Source: an uncultured Muribaculaceae bacterium
GTDB taxonomy: Bacteria > Bacteroidota > Bacteroidia > Bacteroidales > Muribaculaceae
DNA: 8,081 bases
Reading direction: 5' to 3'
NCBI GenBank assembly: GCA_910578035.1
Contig: CAJTOB010000079.1
Span: forward strand, 1 to 8,081
Part shown: positions 1-5,889 of the stretch, piece by piece
Layout: every line of letters starts with the position of its first letter
Numbering within the stretch: position 1 is the stretch's first letter
The notes under the pieces: model-generated
Told to the model about the DNA's origin: nothing
The model's input: only the letters and a program-made list of their open reading frames with translations
Databases searched by the model: none
Program-made: the position numbers and the translations under genes

Positions 1-200
1 CAAGTGGTATGAAAAGGTAATGGCTCTTGGTAACAACAACTTCCGCTCGGTAATCAAAACATTCAAGAACCACGCTCCAACTATCCTGAACTACTTCCGT
101 CGAGGCATTCAACTCTAAAGTCAAGATCTTTCGCTCACAAATGCGTGGTGTCCGTGACCGAGACTTCTTCATCTTCCGACTGGTCAAACTCTACGCCTAA
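1..200 (+). pseudogene. ISL3-like transposase, C-terminal end, frameshifted
   Basis: This is the 3' end of a DDE transposase resembling the ISL3-like transposases common in Bacteroidales; the rest lies outside the window. One frame, starting at base 2, reads KWYEKVMALGNNNFRSVIK and continues to NYFRRGIQL, then stops at 116-118. A second frame carries the family's usual ending: EAFNSKVKIFRSQMRGVRD from base 102, then DFFIFRLVKLYA and a stop at 198-200. In relatives as I recall them, these two blocks are joined in one frame through a short stretch of the type STNASAESFN. That linker is missing here and the frame changes at about 93-101. A small deletion, perhaps between the similar TTCCGTC-like bases, is the simplest explanation. 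The glutamate of EAFN, probably the last catalytic acid, survives only in the second frame. The enzyme is therefore probably inactive. The family assignment rests on recalled C-terminal motifs, not a search. Confidence 0.72.
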
Positions 201-262
201 AAATTTAACATTCTCTTCGACTCAATTTAACATATGCACCGGGGTTTCGGCTTGACCCGTAA
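1..262 (+). mobile_element. Right end of an ISL3-like insertion sequence
   Basis: The transposase remnant is followed by about 60 bp of AT-rich sequence and then a distinctive GC-rich block, ATGCACCGGGG followed by TTTCGGCTTGACCC (about 233-258). I take this to be the right terminal inverted repeat, because it lies just beyond the transposase stop and unlike host sequence resumes after it. A 9-bp direct repeat, AATTTAACA, occurs at 202-210 and 224-232 between the gene and this block. The left end is outside the window, so neither the inverted repeat nor a target duplication can be confirmed, and the exact boundary is uncertain by some 10-20 bp. The element sits immediately beyond the tRNA-Gln terminator. 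Confidence 0.5.
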
Positions 263-295
263 AATTTACTTAAAAAACCAAAACACATACAAACA

Positions 296-323
296 GCAAG
301 GCCGCTCAACTGAGCGGCCTTGC
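296..323 (-). terminator. Hairpin terminator after tRNA-Gln
   Basis: A perfect 13-bp inverted repeat (GCAAGGCCGCTCA with its complement) encloses a 2-nt centre at 309-310. Read on the minus strand it lies 8 bp beyond the tRNA 3' end and is followed by T-rich sequence (TGTTTGTATGTGTTTTGG). It would end the tRNA-Gln transcript and any read-through from the leftward LRR/kinase unit. On the plus strand the downstream sequence is not T-rich, so termination of the insertion sequence transcript is less likely. Confidence 0.8.
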
Positions 324-331
324 AATATGAG

Positions 332-402
332 TAGTCCCACCAGGATTCGAACCTAGACAGACAGTACCAAAAACTGTAGTGCTACCATTACACCATAGGA
401 CT
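332..402 (-). tRNA. tRNA-Gln(TTG)
   Basis: The minus strand folds into a complete tRNA. The acceptor stem is AGTCCTA with TGGGACT, containing one G-T pair, and the discriminator base is A. The D arm has a 3-bp GTG/CAC stem. The anticodon stem is ACAGT/ACTGT around the loop TTTTGGT. The T arm is CTAGG/CCTGG around TTCGAAT. The anticodon is TTG at plus-strand positions 368-370, so it decodes glutamine CAA and, by wobble, CAG. The 3' CCA is not encoded and must be added after transcription. A promoter lies about 40 bp upstream and a hairpin terminator follows, so this appears to be a single-gene tRNA unit. The total is 71 nt, with a short 4-nt variable region. Confidence 0.95.
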
Positions 403-439
403 ATCCTTTGCCCAAGCCATAAATTGGCCTAAAGCGCTG

Positions 440-470
440 CAAAGGTAGAAAATTTTCTACAATCTGCAAA
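440..470 (-). promoter_or_regulatory. tRNA-Gln promoter, Bacteroidetes type
   Basis: On the minus strand, TTTG (470-467) is followed after 19 bp by TACCTTTG (447-440). This matches the Bacteroidetes primary-sigma consensus of a -33 TTTG and a -7 TAnnTTTG. Transcription would start around 433-435, about 30 nt before the tRNA. The spacer and the first bases of the -7 box form a perfect 16-bp palindrome (GTAGAAAATTTTCTAC, 445-460). Confidence 0.75.
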
Positions 471-489
471 ATATTTTTTCACATCAGGC

Positions 490-954
490 TCAGACAGCCA
501 CGCGGACCGAATATCGGCTGACACGCACGATATATACACCGCGCCCGGGCATAAGGTCGCATGCAGGTCCTTGGTAAACGAGGCGCCCGTCGACAGAATA
601 CACTGCCACAACAGAACCGGCAGGACAATCAAAAATAATCCGGCCGCCAGCGACCTTGACGTCGCAATCGCCCTCAATATCCACATTGCCAATACCCGAA
701 AGAGAGCCTTCTATATGTGTAAAGAGGCTCCATCCGTCGGCTGCGGCGTAAGCCTCGCGGCAGCCTTCCGGCACCTTAAGCTGAGCCGTTCCGTAGACAG
801 ATGAAGTAAATGCGTCCGACGCGCATACCGGGGGCTCGGCAGCATTACACTCGACAAGGCCGATGGAATTACAGCCGGTGAATGCCCCGCGCCCAATTTC
901 CGTCATAGAGGCCGACATGACGACAGTGCCGAGCTTGCTGCAGTTATAGAACAT
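490..954 (-). CDS. BspA-type LRR protein, C-terminal part (split gene)
   Basis: This 154-residue frame continues the leucine-rich-repeat protein encoded just upstream. It opens with the end of a BspA/LRR_5 repeat (MFYNCSKL, then MTEIGRGAFTGCNSI, residues 1-31). Next comes the usual cap of this family, an AEPP segment at 39-42 followed by LKVPEGCREAYAAADGW (59-75). The last 70 or so residues (about 85-154) resemble the type IX secretion C-terminal domain: a beta-rich stretch with VYSVDGRLVYQG (118-129) and PGRGVYIVRVS (136-146). In the intact protein this tail would direct secretion or surface anchoring. The frame has no signal peptide, so if translated alone it would stay in the cytoplasm. 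Its ATG overlaps the upstream stop by 11 bp, so restart by translational coupling is possible but unproven. I read it as the 3' half of a frameshifted gene. Confidence 0.78.
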   Translation of the reverse strand: MFYNCSKLGTVVMSASMTEIGRGAFTGCNSIGLVECNAAEPPVCASDAFTSSVYGTAQLKVPEGCREAYAAADGWSLFTHIEGSLSGIGNVDIEGDCDVKVAGGRIIFDCPAGSVVAVYSVDGRLVYQGPACDLMPGRGVYIVRVSRYSVRVAV

Positions 955-1843
955 TGGAGATTAGCGACTTTACACGTGACCCCATGACGACTTCCTGCAA
1001 AGCGGACGAGTTGCCAAAAGGCGAAATCGACGACATTTCAAGTGTCTCCATATCAATATCGAGATATATGCTCTTCGCCTTTGTAGTGTATGGAACATTA
1101 CCTATATTCATGGCAGATCTGTCTTTTTGAAGTATTTCCAGCTTCTCGACTGCAGGATTCACAGCATCACGGCTGCTTGAGAAGTCAACATCGACAAGGG
1201 TAAGCTGAGCAACCTTTCCTCGGTCGAAAACAAAAGAGCCATTCGGCAGATTTATAGTGCCAGAAATTGTCATACTGCCGATATTGCACTCCTGAAACGC
1301 AGCTTTCTCAAGTGTGGTACCATCGTGGATTTCGACATTGTCCATAACACACTTTCTGAATGCAGTAGCGCCGATGGTTTCTATATGGCTGAGATTCACT
1401 TCGAGTTTCGACTTGCAGCTGTTGAACGCATCTTTGGGCAACGCGGTCAGTTTATCGCCCAAAACGACTTTTCCGACACCGCTAAGATAGAATGCCCCTT
1501 CGCCCATGGTTGTAAGACCTGGCAGAGACACTTCACGAAGACTGCTCGCGAGGAAGAATGCCTGACTGCCGAGCTCGACCACGCTTTCAGCCGCAGTCAA
1601 TGTCTCGATAGAGCTGCTTGCAAAAGCACGCTCCGAAATCGAAACGACTTCGTAAGTTTTTTCTTTGTAGACTACCGACGAAGGGATAACGACATTCACA
1701 AGAGAAGCATCGCAGCCATCGACAGTCACAGTTGCGTCGTCAATAGTCTGATAGACAATCTTGTCCTGGGTAAAAATCCAGGCGTGGGCCGACAATACGC
1801 CGGCTACGGCCATAAAGACAGCCGTTACAAAGAAACGATTCAT
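944..1843 (-). CDS. BspA-type LRR secreted protein, N-terminal part (split gene)
   Basis: The 299-residue frame begins with a signal peptide (MNRFFVTAVFMAVAGVLSAHA, residues 1-21). Leucine-rich repeats of the BspA/LRR_5 type run from about residue 66 to the end. They show the pattern xxIxxxAFxxxxxLxxVxLP, for example ISERAFASSSIETL and GEGAFYLSGVGKVVLG. Such proteins are exported and often mediate adhesion or display at the cell surface. The frame ends as KSLISNVL and stops inside a repeat, while the expected continuation (MFYNCSKL) lies in another frame that starts 11 bp before this stop. Two missing bases would explain the break. The start ATG at 1843 is fixed by the signal peptide. It lies 32 bp after the response-regulator gene with no clear promoter between them, so it is probably co-transcribed with the two-component genes. 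Its ligand is unknown. Confidence 0.8.
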   Translation of the reverse strand: MNRFFVTAVFMAVAGVLSAHAWIFTQDKIVYQTIDDATVTVDGCDASLVNVVIPSSVVYKEKTYEVVSISERAFASSSIETLTAAESVVELGSQAFFLASSLREVSLPGLTTMGEGAFYLSGVGKVVLGDKLTALPKDAFNSCKSKLEVNLSHIETIGATAFRKCVMDNVEIHDGTTLEKAAFQECNIGSMTISGTINLPNGSFVFDRGKVAQLTLVDVDFSSSRDAVNPAVEKLEILQKDRSAMNIGNVPYTTKAKSIYLDIDMETLEMSSISPFGNSSALQEVVMGSRVKSLISNVL

Positions 1844-1875
1844 GTAATGTAATTATATATTAAAGGTTGTTTAGC

Positions 1876-2478
1876 TCATACGAGTCCTCGCGTCTTGGAT
1901 ATAAGATCTGCCACTTTATGGACATCAAATTTTGCCATAAGACTTTTGCGGTAAGTCTGCACTGTGTTCTGGCTTATATTCAGTCTGTGAGCTATCTCTG
2001 AAGTAGACATGCCTTTAACCAGAAGAGAAAGCACCTCTGTCTCGCGCAACGTAAGGCTGCCCGACCCGACATTGTCGCGAAACGATGAACTGGCATATGG
2101 CTCGCCCTTGAAATAGGCCCGTATGGCATTGTCGAGTTCCTCTATAGAATCTGACTTGTCTACCATATATCTGACATTCAGACGAGTCAGCCGCTCTTTG
2201 ACCCATGGAGAGCCATGCATGGTGTACACCACTATGCCCGGAGGGTGCGGCAATGCCGACAACTGCGCGATAAGGGCCCATGAGTTTGAGGTTCCAAGTT
2301 CAAGATCGATTATCCAAAGATTTATTGCCGAAGCCTCAACCGGAAGCGACACAAGCTCTTCCAGCCGATGTAGCACCCCCACGATATTGAACGGATATGG
2401 AGCCAGGCGCTCTCTTAGAGCGAGACCGATGATGGGGTGGTCGTCGACAATTACTAAGTTCAGCATATCAGATTTCAT
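1876..2478 (-). CDS. NarL/LuxR-family response regulator
   Basis: This 200-residue protein is a complete two-component transcription regulator. The receiver domain (about 5-120) has the acidic pair D12-D13, the likely phosphorylation site D58 (in LWIIDLELG), the switch residue T86 and the conserved lysine K108. The C-terminal LuxR-type helix-turn-helix (about 141-197) contains LTLRETEVLSLLVKGMSTSEIA and the recognition helix region NTVQTYRKSL. Phosphorylation by the partner kinase should promote dimerisation and DNA binding. Its ATG overlaps the kinase stop codon in an ATGA (2475-2478), which indicates translational coupling and supports the pairing. The LRR protein gene follows 32 bp downstream and is a candidate target or co-regulated partner. 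The frame is intact, unlike those of both neighbours. The target genes cannot be told from the sequence. Confidence 0.93.
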   Translation of the reverse strand: MKSDMLNLVIVDDHPIIGLALRERLAPYPFNIVGVLHRLEELVSLPVEASAINLWIIDLELGTSNSWALIAQLSALPHPPGIVVYTMHGSPWVKERLTRLNVRYMVDKSDSIEELDNAIRAYFKGEPYASSSFRDNVGSGSLTLRETEVLSLLVKGMSTSEIAHRLNISQNTVQTYRKSLMAKFDVHKVADLISKTRGLV

Positions 2479-3602
2479 AAGGGCACGTATAGATTGACCG
2501 ACGACATATTTGCGTCGGCAGACCGCTGCAGTCTTGCATTGATAATGCGCAGACGGTCGGCCACAGTGCGCCGTCCGATGCCCGAGCCGTCACATGGCAC
2601 ATCGCCGGGAGTGCCGTCATGATCGATTGTAAGGTGAAGCACATTTCCCGATTCAGACTGCAAAGATATGTCTATATGCGAAGGCCCGGCATATTTTATG
2701 ATATTAGCCATCTCCTCCTGGAAAATGCGATATACCTCGCGCGCTGTCATTTCGGGAATTGCTACCGACATGTCAGCTTCCACAAACTCAATCCGGATTC
2801 CTGATGCCTCGTCACCGCCTACTGCCTTGGCATAGGCAGCGATGGCAGTGCTGAGAGTCTGGTTCGATAATTCAGGTGGCATGAGTCTGTGGGATATTGC
2901 CCGGACGGTAAGGCGCAGCTGTTCGGCCATACCGGCTATATTTTCAGGTGTATTTCCGCCGTCGATATTAAGCCGCAAAGCGAGCAGGTCGGCAGCCACT
3001 CCGTCGTGAAGTTCTCGCGCGAATATACGCCGTTCCTCCTCCATTCCGCTGATATATTGCTCCGAACGTTCGAGCGCCATGCGGCTTTTAAGGCGTCTGT
3101 GACGGAAGACGAGTATCAGGACGAATATCAGAACCAGCGTAAGCAACAGGCCGCCCCCAAGGAGCATGCGCTCTCTGAGGAGCACTCTGTTGCGAAGGTC
3201 TGTATTTTCAAGTTCGCGCTGCATGGTGCCGTATCTGACATCGAATTCTGCCATGGCGCGGTTCATATCGCGGGCGGCGAGAGTGTCGCTCCACATCAGT
3301 GCAGAATCCATGTGCAAATATGCCTCGCGGTCATGTCCGAGCCCGGCCAGACACACGGCCATCTGCCGGTAAAGGCTGGTTTCTGTCGGCGCGAAATCTA
3401 TATTGCGCAGCACCTTAAGCTCGGCTAAAGCATCGGCATAACGGCCACGCGACATATCCAGATGCACCTTTGCCGAACGGAAGCCTCCGGCAAGCGATCC
3501 GTTCGCAGAAACCGAAGGGAGCAGGGTCTGCCCTAATTCCATATAATAATCAGCCGAATCGGGCTGGGCTGTAGCCTCGTAATAAGACATCAGTGTCGGC
3601 AT
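2475..3602 (-). CDS. Sensor histidine kinase, C-terminal part (after in-frame stop)
   Basis: This 375-residue frame carries the second half of a TPR-type sensor kinase. The remaining helical TPR-like region is at 1-120, followed by a coiled-coil-like stretch (about 115-146). A single membrane helix lies at about 147-167 (LLGGGLLLTLVLIFVLILVF). The HisKA_3 dimerisation domain has the phospho-acceptor H199 in ARELHDGVAADLLALRL. The HATPase domain shows the N-box EEMANIIKYA (296-305, N300), DHDG (327-330) and the glycine-rich GSGIGRRTV (339-347). The sequence upstream of this ATG is open in the same frame back to a TGA at 3648-3650 and joins the TPR frame there. The start at 3602 is therefore probably only the first ATG after a nonsense mutation. 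If made alone, the protein would keep its catalytic core but lose the signal peptide and most of the sensor. It overlaps the response-regulator gene by 4 bp. Confidence 0.85.
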   Translation of the reverse strand: MPTLMSYYEATAQPDSADYYMELGQTLLPSVSANGSLAGGFRSAKVHLDMSRGRYADALAELKVLRNIDFAPTETSLYRQMAVCLAGLGHDREAYLHMDSALMWSDTLAARDMNRAMAEFDVRYGTMQRELENTDLRNRVLLRERMLLGGGLLLTLVLIFVLILVFRHRRLKSRMALERSEQYISGMEEERRIFARELHDGVAADLLALRLNIDGGNTPENIAGMAEQLRLTVRAISHRLMPPELSNQTLSTAIAAYAKAVGGDEASGIRIEFVEADMSVAIPEMTAREVYRIFQEEMANIIKYAGPSHIDISLQSESGNVLHLTIDHDGTPGDVPCDGSGIGRRTVADRLRIINARLQRSADANMSSVNLYVPL

Positions 3603-3647
3603 GCAGCGTATCTGTAAGGACGGGTCTCCGCTCGCCTGAGCCAGATT

Positions 3648-4277
3648 TCAGGCCTTATGAATGAAAGCGCTGCCCTCTTCCGTCCGATTGAGTTTCAGGT
3701 ATGCCTCTGCGGCAAGCTGGGCAGAGGCAAGTTCGGTGTAGCCGTCATCGCACATCGCCGCATGATTGACCGCATTGCCGAAATACTCTACGGCAACGGC
3801 ATAGCGCTCCAGGTTGTAATATAACGCGCCTATGTTACACTCCAGAGCCGACTGCCACGACGCATCATCGGCTCTTCTTGCATGTTCAAGCGCACGCTGA
3901 TAGCAGGCAAGAGCCGAGTCGGGAGATTCGCGGCGGTTATGGACTACGGCAAGATTATTCCAGAGACTGACGTTGACAATCTGGTCGCCGTCCGGGTCTA
4001 CGGCTCCTCTGGCAAGTTCAACAGCCCGGGCCATTTCTGTGATGTTGCCCGAGTAATAATGCATTGTCGATTTTTCGACCATCACACGCCCGTACATCGT
4101 GTCGGTTTCGAAACCCGGGATATTCAGAATTGAATCTATAATAGTGGCAGCCGAGTCAAGTTCTCCTTCTCCTATCAGATTCTCAGCATGCGCAAATGTC
4201 GATACGGTTCCCGCATCTGCTCCATAAAGATTTGCAGAAGCGCCCAAAAGGATTAAAGATATAAATAGTTTTTTCAT
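3648..4277 (-). CDS. TPR sensor kinase, N-terminal periplasmic part (ends at in-frame TGA)
   Basis: This 209-residue product starts with a signal peptide (MKKLFISLILLGASANLYGA) and continues as tetratricopeptide repeats. Clear TPR units are LWNNLAVVHNRRESPDSALACYQRALEHA (about 105-133) and ALECNIGALYYNLERYAVAVEYFGNAV (about 144-170). It ends FIHKA followed by TGA. Translation past the TGA gives NLAQASGDPSLQIRC and then, in the same frame, the kinase fragment that starts at 3602. With the TGA read as an amino acid, the whole gene (2475-4277) would encode about 600 residues, a normal size and order for a Bacteroidetes TPR histidine kinase: signal peptide, TPRs, membrane helix, HisKA_3, HATPase. 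The TPRs would sit in the periplasm and sense a ligand or protein partner. I chose the ATG at 4277 over an in-frame TTG at 4286 because it places the signal peptide at the N-terminus. Confidence 0.8.
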   Translation of the reverse strand: MKKLFISLILLGASANLYGADAGTVSTFAHAENLIGEGELDSAATIIDSILNIPGFETDTMYGRVMVEKSTMHYYSGNITEMARAVELARGAVDPDGDQIVNVSLWNNLAVVHNRRESPDSALACYQRALEHARRADDASWQSALECNIGALYYNLERYAVAVEYFGNAVNHAAMCDDGYTELASAQLAAEAYLKLNRTEEGSAFIHKA

Positions 4278-4283
4278 AATCGA

Positions 4284-4315
4284 CAAATATACGCCTTATC
4301 ACTACGCAAAACAAG
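4284..4315 (-). promoter_or_regulatory. Candidate promoter of the kinase/regulator unit
   Basis: On the minus strand, TATATTTG (4291-4284) matches the -7 TAnnTTTG exactly, and CTTG (4315-4312) lies 20 bp upstream as a partial -33 element. Transcription would start at about 4277-4279, at or next to the ATG at 4277, which implies a leaderless or nearly leaderless mRNA. A second exact TATATTTG at 4357-4364 lacks a -33 element but would give a normal 70-80 nt leader. Either could be used. Confidence 0.5.
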
Positions 4316-4386
4316 CGGCTGCTTACCCTTTTATAGTAAAACGCACAATTGATTTGCAAATATATAAACCTTATCGCGCCATGACT

Positions 4387-4402
4387 TCACCTATACAGGT
4401 GA
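4387..4402. repeat. Inverted repeat upstream of the kinase gene
   Basis: TCACCT-ATAC-AGGTGA is a perfect 6-bp inverted repeat with a 4-bp centre, in the 253-bp gap between purB and the kinase gene. It lies 23 bp upstream of the second TATATTTG box (4357-4364), where an operator or activator site could act. It has no T-run on either side and is not a terminator. The rest of this gap is AT-rich and holds no reading frame that I would call. Confidence 0.35.
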
Positions 4403-4463
4403 GGCAAATGCTAACATCTTTTAAAAAATGTAAAATTTTCATTAGTCAAAGGCAAATACCGAC

Positions 4464-4509
4464 AAAAAAATCCGTATCTACATAGCCGGAAGCCATGTAA
4501 ATACGGATT
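4464..4509 (-). terminator. Intrinsic terminator of the glsA-glsB-purB unit
   Basis: On the minus strand a hairpin has an outer 9-bp stem (AATCCGTAT with ATACGGATT, 4469-4477 and 4501-4509), one mismatch, an inner 5-bp stem (TACAT/ATGTA) and an 11-nt loop. It is followed directly by a run of seven T. It begins 21 bp after the purB stop codon. The geometry is that of a strong rho-independent terminator and separates this operon from the two-component genes. Confidence 0.88.
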
Positions 4510-4530
4510 CTGAAGTCTGTTTAACCAAAA

Positions 4531-5889
4531 CTACACGGTGTAGCCTACGTATGTGGAGGGGCTGAGAGCATGGAGTTCGGCGCGAACGGCGTCGGAAATG
4601 CCTTCGAGCGAGTCGATGAAGTTGGAGATAGCAGCTTCGTCGACTACAGAGTTGGTGCGAGTCAGAGCCTTGAGAGCTTCGTAGGGTTTGGGGAAGCCTT
4701 CGCGGCGCAGGATTGTCTGAATGCCTTCGGCCACAACGCTCCAGCAGCCGTCGAGGTCGGCATCGATGGCCTCGCGGTTGAGAATCAGCTTGCCAAGACC
4801 TTTGAGAGTTGACTCGACGGCAATGAGTGTATGAGCCAGCGGCACACCGATATTGCGCAGAACGGTCGAGTCGGTAAGATCGCGCTGCAGACGCGAAATC
4901 GGCAGTTTTGCAGCCAGATGCTCGAAGATGGCGTTGGCTACACCGAGGTTGCCTTCGGAATTTTCAAAGTCGATGGGGTTCACCTTGTGTGGCATAGCAG
5001 ACGAGCCGACTTCTCCTGCCTTGATTTTCTGCTTGAAGTAGTTCATCGAAATATACGACCAGATGTCGCGGTCGAGGTCAACGATGATTGTATTTATGCG
5101 CTTGAGGGCGTCGAAAGTTGCTGCGAGCGAGTCGTAGTTCGAAATCTGGGTGGTGAAGTATTCGCGCTGCAGCCCCAGACGGTCTTTGAGGAAATTATGG
5201 GCGAATTCGCGCCAGTCTACGGCAGGATATGCAGCGAGGTGTGCGTTGAAGTTGCCGGTGGCACCGCCGAATTTGCCTGTCGCCGGAACTTCAGCGAGTG
5301 CTTCGATCTGGCGCACGAGGCGTTCGAGGAACACGGCTATTTCCTTGCCGAGTGTTGTAGGCGAGGCGGGCTGACCGTGGGTCTTGGCGAGCATTGGCAC
5401 GTCGGCATACTCCATGGCGAGTTCCGACAGTTTGTCGGTGAGACGCTTGAATGCGGGGCGCATCACTTCTTCGAGCGCGTCGGCAAGAGCCATGGGGAAA
5501 GAAGTATTGTTGATGTCCTGCGAGGTAAGTCCGAAGTGAATGAATTCCTTGCTGTCGGCCAGACCGAGGGCGTCGAACTGCTCCTTGAGATAATATTCTA
5601 CAGCCTTGACATCGTGATTGGTAGTCTGCTCGATGGTCTTGATTTTTTCAGCTTCCTCGGGAGTGAATACATCGGGCTCGTAAATGCGGCGCAAAGCATC
5701 TACAGTGTCCGGTGCCAGAGCCGGCAACTGCGGCAGCCCTGCTTCGGACAAGGCTATGAAATACTCGATTTCCACTTTTACGCGGTAGCGTATGATTGCA
5801 TACTCCGAGAAGTAGTCGGCCAGCGGCTCGCATTTGCCGCGATAGCGGCCGTCAACGGGCGAGATGGCTGTTAAATTGCTGAGTTCCAT
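4531..5889 (-). CDS. purB: Adenylosuccinate lyase
   Basis: PurB acts twice in purine synthesis in the cytoplasm. It releases fumarate from SAICAR to give AICAR, and from adenylosuccinate to give AMP. The 452-residue protein has the length and start (MELSNLTAISPVDGRY) of the E. coli-type enzyme of about 456 residues. The fumarase/aspartase superfamily signature is intact: TSQDINNTS (122-130), the catalytic His in KTHGQPASP (H171), and the flexible loop GSSAMPHKVNP (295-305) with the catalytic serine. The enzyme works as a homotetramer with shared active sites. The start ATG lies within the end of the upstream glsB-like gene, overlapping it by 38 bp in another frame, so the two are probably translationally coupled. 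A strong terminator follows. Its placement behind two lipid acyltransferase genes is a notable linkage, since purB is often found alone or with other pur genes. Confidence 0.97.
   Translation of the reverse strand: MELSNLTAISPVDGRYRGKCEPLADYFSEYAIIRYRVKVEIEYFIALSEAGLPQLPALAPDTVDALRRIYEPDVFTPEEAEKIKTIEQTTNHDVKAVEYYLKEQFDALGLADSKEFIHFGLTSQDINNTSFPMALADALEEVMRPAFKRLTDKLSELAMEYADVPMLAKTHGQPASPTTLGKEIAVFLERLVRQIEALAEVPATGKFGGATGNFNAHLAAYPAVDWREFAHNFLKDRLGLQREYFTTQISNYDSLAATFDALKRINTIIVDLDRDIWSYISMNYFKQKIKAGEVGSSAMPHKVNPIDFENSEGNLGVANAIFEHLAAKLPISRLQRDLTDSTVLRNIGVPLAHTLIAVESTLKGLGKLILNREAIDADLDGCWSVVAEGIQTILRREGFPKPYEALKALTRTNSVVDEAAISNFIDSLEGISDAVRAELHALSPSTYVGYTV

Noticed and set aside
202..232. 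AATTTAACA repeats as the target-site duplication of the insertion sequence
   Set aside because: Both copies lie inside the presumed right end of the element, between gene and terminal repeat, not flanking it.
296..323. Terminator of the insertion-sequence transposase on the plus strand
   Set aside because: The T-rich run follows only on the minus strand and the hairpin is adjacent to the tRNA 3' end.
3648..3650. TGA as a selenocysteine codon
   Set aside because: There is no redox motif around it, no SECIS-like hairpin that I can recognise after it, and TPR kinases do not use selenocysteine.
4278..4286. TTG start for the TPR/kinase gene at 4286
   Set aside because: The ATG three codons later places MKKLF at the start of a standard signal peptide.
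4831..5874. Long plus-strand frame of 347 codons opposite purB
   Set aside because: It is the antisense shadow of the strongly conserved purB; the translation has no recognisable domain.
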